Source: Guadua angustifolia | Lineage: Eukaryota > Streptophyta > Magnoliopsida > Poales > Poaceae | Direction of reading: 5' to 3' | Assembly: GCA_036346375.1 (NCBI GenBank) | Contig: CM070508.1 | Span: 41,560,862 to 41,624,861 of the forward strand | DNA: 64,000 bases | In this document: piece after piece, positions 62,401 to 64,000 of the stretch | Layout of the letters: each line of letters begins with the position of its first letter | Position numbering within the stretch: position 1 is the first letter of the stretch | The notes under the pieces: generated by a model | What the model was told of the DNA's origin: nothing | Seen by the model: the letters and a program-made list of their open reading frames with translations, nothing else | Databases searched by the model: none | Translations under genes and position numbers: made by a program

Positions 62401-64000
62401 AAAATTAACATCAAGCTAAATCGGCGAAACAAGCTCCAACAAGACCGACAACACTTACGAGGGCAATCCGGTGTGTCTTCGGAGTGTTTCGCATCGGGGC
62501 AAACTTTCATAAAGTCCACTTGTTCGGATCCCGGTTTGAATGAAATTAACACCAGAGCTAAAATGACCGGAAGAAGCTCCAATGTGACCGGCGACACGTT
62601 GGAGTGCAAACCGTGCATTTTTGGAGTGTTTCGCTCCGGTGCAAACTTTCACAAAATCCACCTGTCCGGATCTCGATTTGTACGAAATGAACATCAAGCT
62701 AAATCGATCGAAACAAGCTCCAACAAGACCGACAACACTTACGAGGGCAATCCGGTGTGTCTTAGGAGTGTTTCACATCGGGGCAAACTTTCATAAAGTC
62801 CACTTGTTCGGATCCCGGTTTGAATGAAATTAACACCAGAGCTAAAATGACGAAATAAGCTTCAATGAGACCGGCGACACGTTGGAGTGCAAACCGTGCA
62901 TTTTGGAGTGTTTCGCTCGGTGCAAACTTTCACAAAATCCACCTGTCCGGATCTCGATTTATGCGAAATTAACATCAAGTGAAATCGGCGAAACAAGCTC
63001 CAACAAGACCGACAACACTTACGAGGGCAATCCGGTGTGTCTTGAGTGTTTAAACATCGGGCAAACTTTCATAAAGTCCACTTGTTGGATCGGTTTGAAT
63101 GAAATTAACACGAGCTAAAATGACCGAAAAAAGCTCCAATGAGACCGGCGACACATTGGAGTGCAAACCGGAGCATTTTCGGAGTGTTTCGCTTCGGTGC
63201 AAACTTTCACAAAATCCACCTGTCCGGATCTCGATTTGTACGAAATTAACTTCAAGCGAAATCGTCCGAAACAAGCTCCAACAAGACCGACAACACTTCG
63301 AGGGCAATCCGGTGTGTCTTGAGTGTTTAACTTGAGGGCAAACTTTCATAAAGTCCACTTGTTGGATCGGTTTGAATGAAATTAACACGAGCTAAAATGA
63401 CGAAAAAGCTCCAATGAGACCGGCGACACATTGGAGTGCAAACCGTGCATTTTGGAGTGTTTAGCTCGGTGCAAACTTTCACAAAATCCACCTGTCGGAT
63501 CTCGATTTGTACAAAATTAACATCAAGCTAAATCGTAAAACAAGCTCCAACAAGACCGACAACACTTACGAGGGCAATCCGGTGTGTCTTGAGTGTTTAA
63601 GCCGGGGCAAACTTTCATAAAGTCCACTTGTTAGGATCCGGTTTGAATGAAATTAACACGAGCTAAAATGACGAAAAAGCTCCATTGAGACCGGCGACAC
63701 GTTGGAGTGCACACTGTGCATTTTCAGAGTGTTTTGCTCCCGTGCAAACTTTCACAAAATCCACCTGTCCGGATCTCGATTTGTACGAAATTAACATCAA
63801 GCGGAATTGACCGAAACAAGCTCCAACAAGACCGACAACACTTACGAGGGCAATCCGGTGTGTCTTGAGTGTTTAAGCCGGGTCAAACTTTCATAAAGTC
63901 CACTTGTTGGATCGGTTTGAATGAAATTAACACGAGCTAAAATGACCGAAAAAGCTCCAATGAGACCGGCGACACATTGGAGTGCAAACCGTGCATTTTG

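Larger units (their letters stand above)
42631..64000 (+). repeat. Tandem satellite array, right arm (about 274-bp dimer form)
   Basis: Same A-B dimer, same orientation, continuing past the window end; about 78 dimers by length. Most units are a shortened form: subunit A typically has GTGTTTAAGC in place of GTGTTTCGC, GGATCGGTTTG in place of GGATCCCGGTTTG, AACACGAGC in place of AACACCAGAGC, and ATGACGAAAAAGC in place of ATGACCGAAAGAAGC. Subunit B often has GTGTTTAGCTCGG and ATCGGCGAAACAAGC. Consecutive spacings measured at the GAGGGCAATCC anchor near 52 kb are 274, 275, 274 and 278 bp. Full-length left-arm-type dimers appear as islands (about 44940-45320, 49170-49530, 54780-54960, 57920-58500, 62450-62650). 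Confidence 0.96.

Noticed and set aside
9276..64000. CENP-B box or identity with rice CentO / maize CentC
   Set aside because: The TTCGGATCCCGG and TTCGCTTCGGGG blocks resemble parts of a CENP-B box but lack the required central A and spacing. The repeat shares no recognisable stretch with CentO or CentC as I remember them.

Overview
This is a plant nuclear window, most likely from a grass. The evidence is a plant-type RS2Z splicing-factor gene fragment, a GC-rich gene 5' end with the AAACCCTAA / GGCCCA promoter style of grass housekeeping genes, and Ty3/gypsy and CACTA elements of plant type. No intact host gene was found. The window is nested transposon debris (1-9272) followed by a very long satellite array (9276-64000) that is broken once by an LTR retrotransposon (38642-42630).

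Layout of 1-9272. A decayed multi-exon copy of an RS2Z-type SR splicing factor lies at 679-2034. It sits upstream of a CACTA-type transposon terminus that ends at 3643 and may have been captured by that element. A Ty3/gypsy pol remnant on the minus strand (3644-6819) is cut on both sides by CACTA ends (TAGTG at 3639-3643, CACTA at 6820-6824). Its integrase is split by a 973-bp solo LTR (3884-4856) flanked by a perfect 5-bp target duplication, TACGC. Beyond the second CACTA end lies a housekeeping-type promoter plus first-exon fragment (8136-8519) with an organelle-presequence-like N-terminus. This is truncated by the 326-bp LTR of a second, internally deleted gypsy element (8520-9272, minus strand), which the satellite array truncates in turn.

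The satellite. The basic unit is an A-B dimer of about 284 bp made of two related subunits of about 142 bp (roughly 80% identical by hand alignment). The left arm (9276-38641, about 105 dimers by length) mixes full-length 284-bp dimers with slightly shortened variants. The right arm (42631-64000, about 78 dimers, running off the window) is dominated by a shorter dimer form (about 274 bp) with recurrent small losses around CG-rich positions. Linked diagnostic variants recur at multiples of the dimer length, including a 2,247-bp offset, which points to higher-order organisation. I do not recognise this satellite as CentO, CentC or another named grass centromere repeat.

The element inside the array (38642-42630, minus strand) is a gag-only, non-autonomous LTR retrotransposon. 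It has a full 889-bp 5' LTR (TGATACG...CGTATCA), a primer-binding site matching initiator-tRNA-Met, a long leader, one 583-codon Gag-like frame, a polypurine tract, and a 3' LTR cut down to 236 bp. A 5-bp target duplication (TTTCG) still sits directly against both ends.

The main points of interest are the satellite (dimeric, possibly centromeric or heterochromatic), the retroelement with a truncated LTR but intact target duplication, the shared protein-coding tail inside two different LTRs, and two gene fragments beside CACTA ends. All calls come from reading the sequence; no database search was run.
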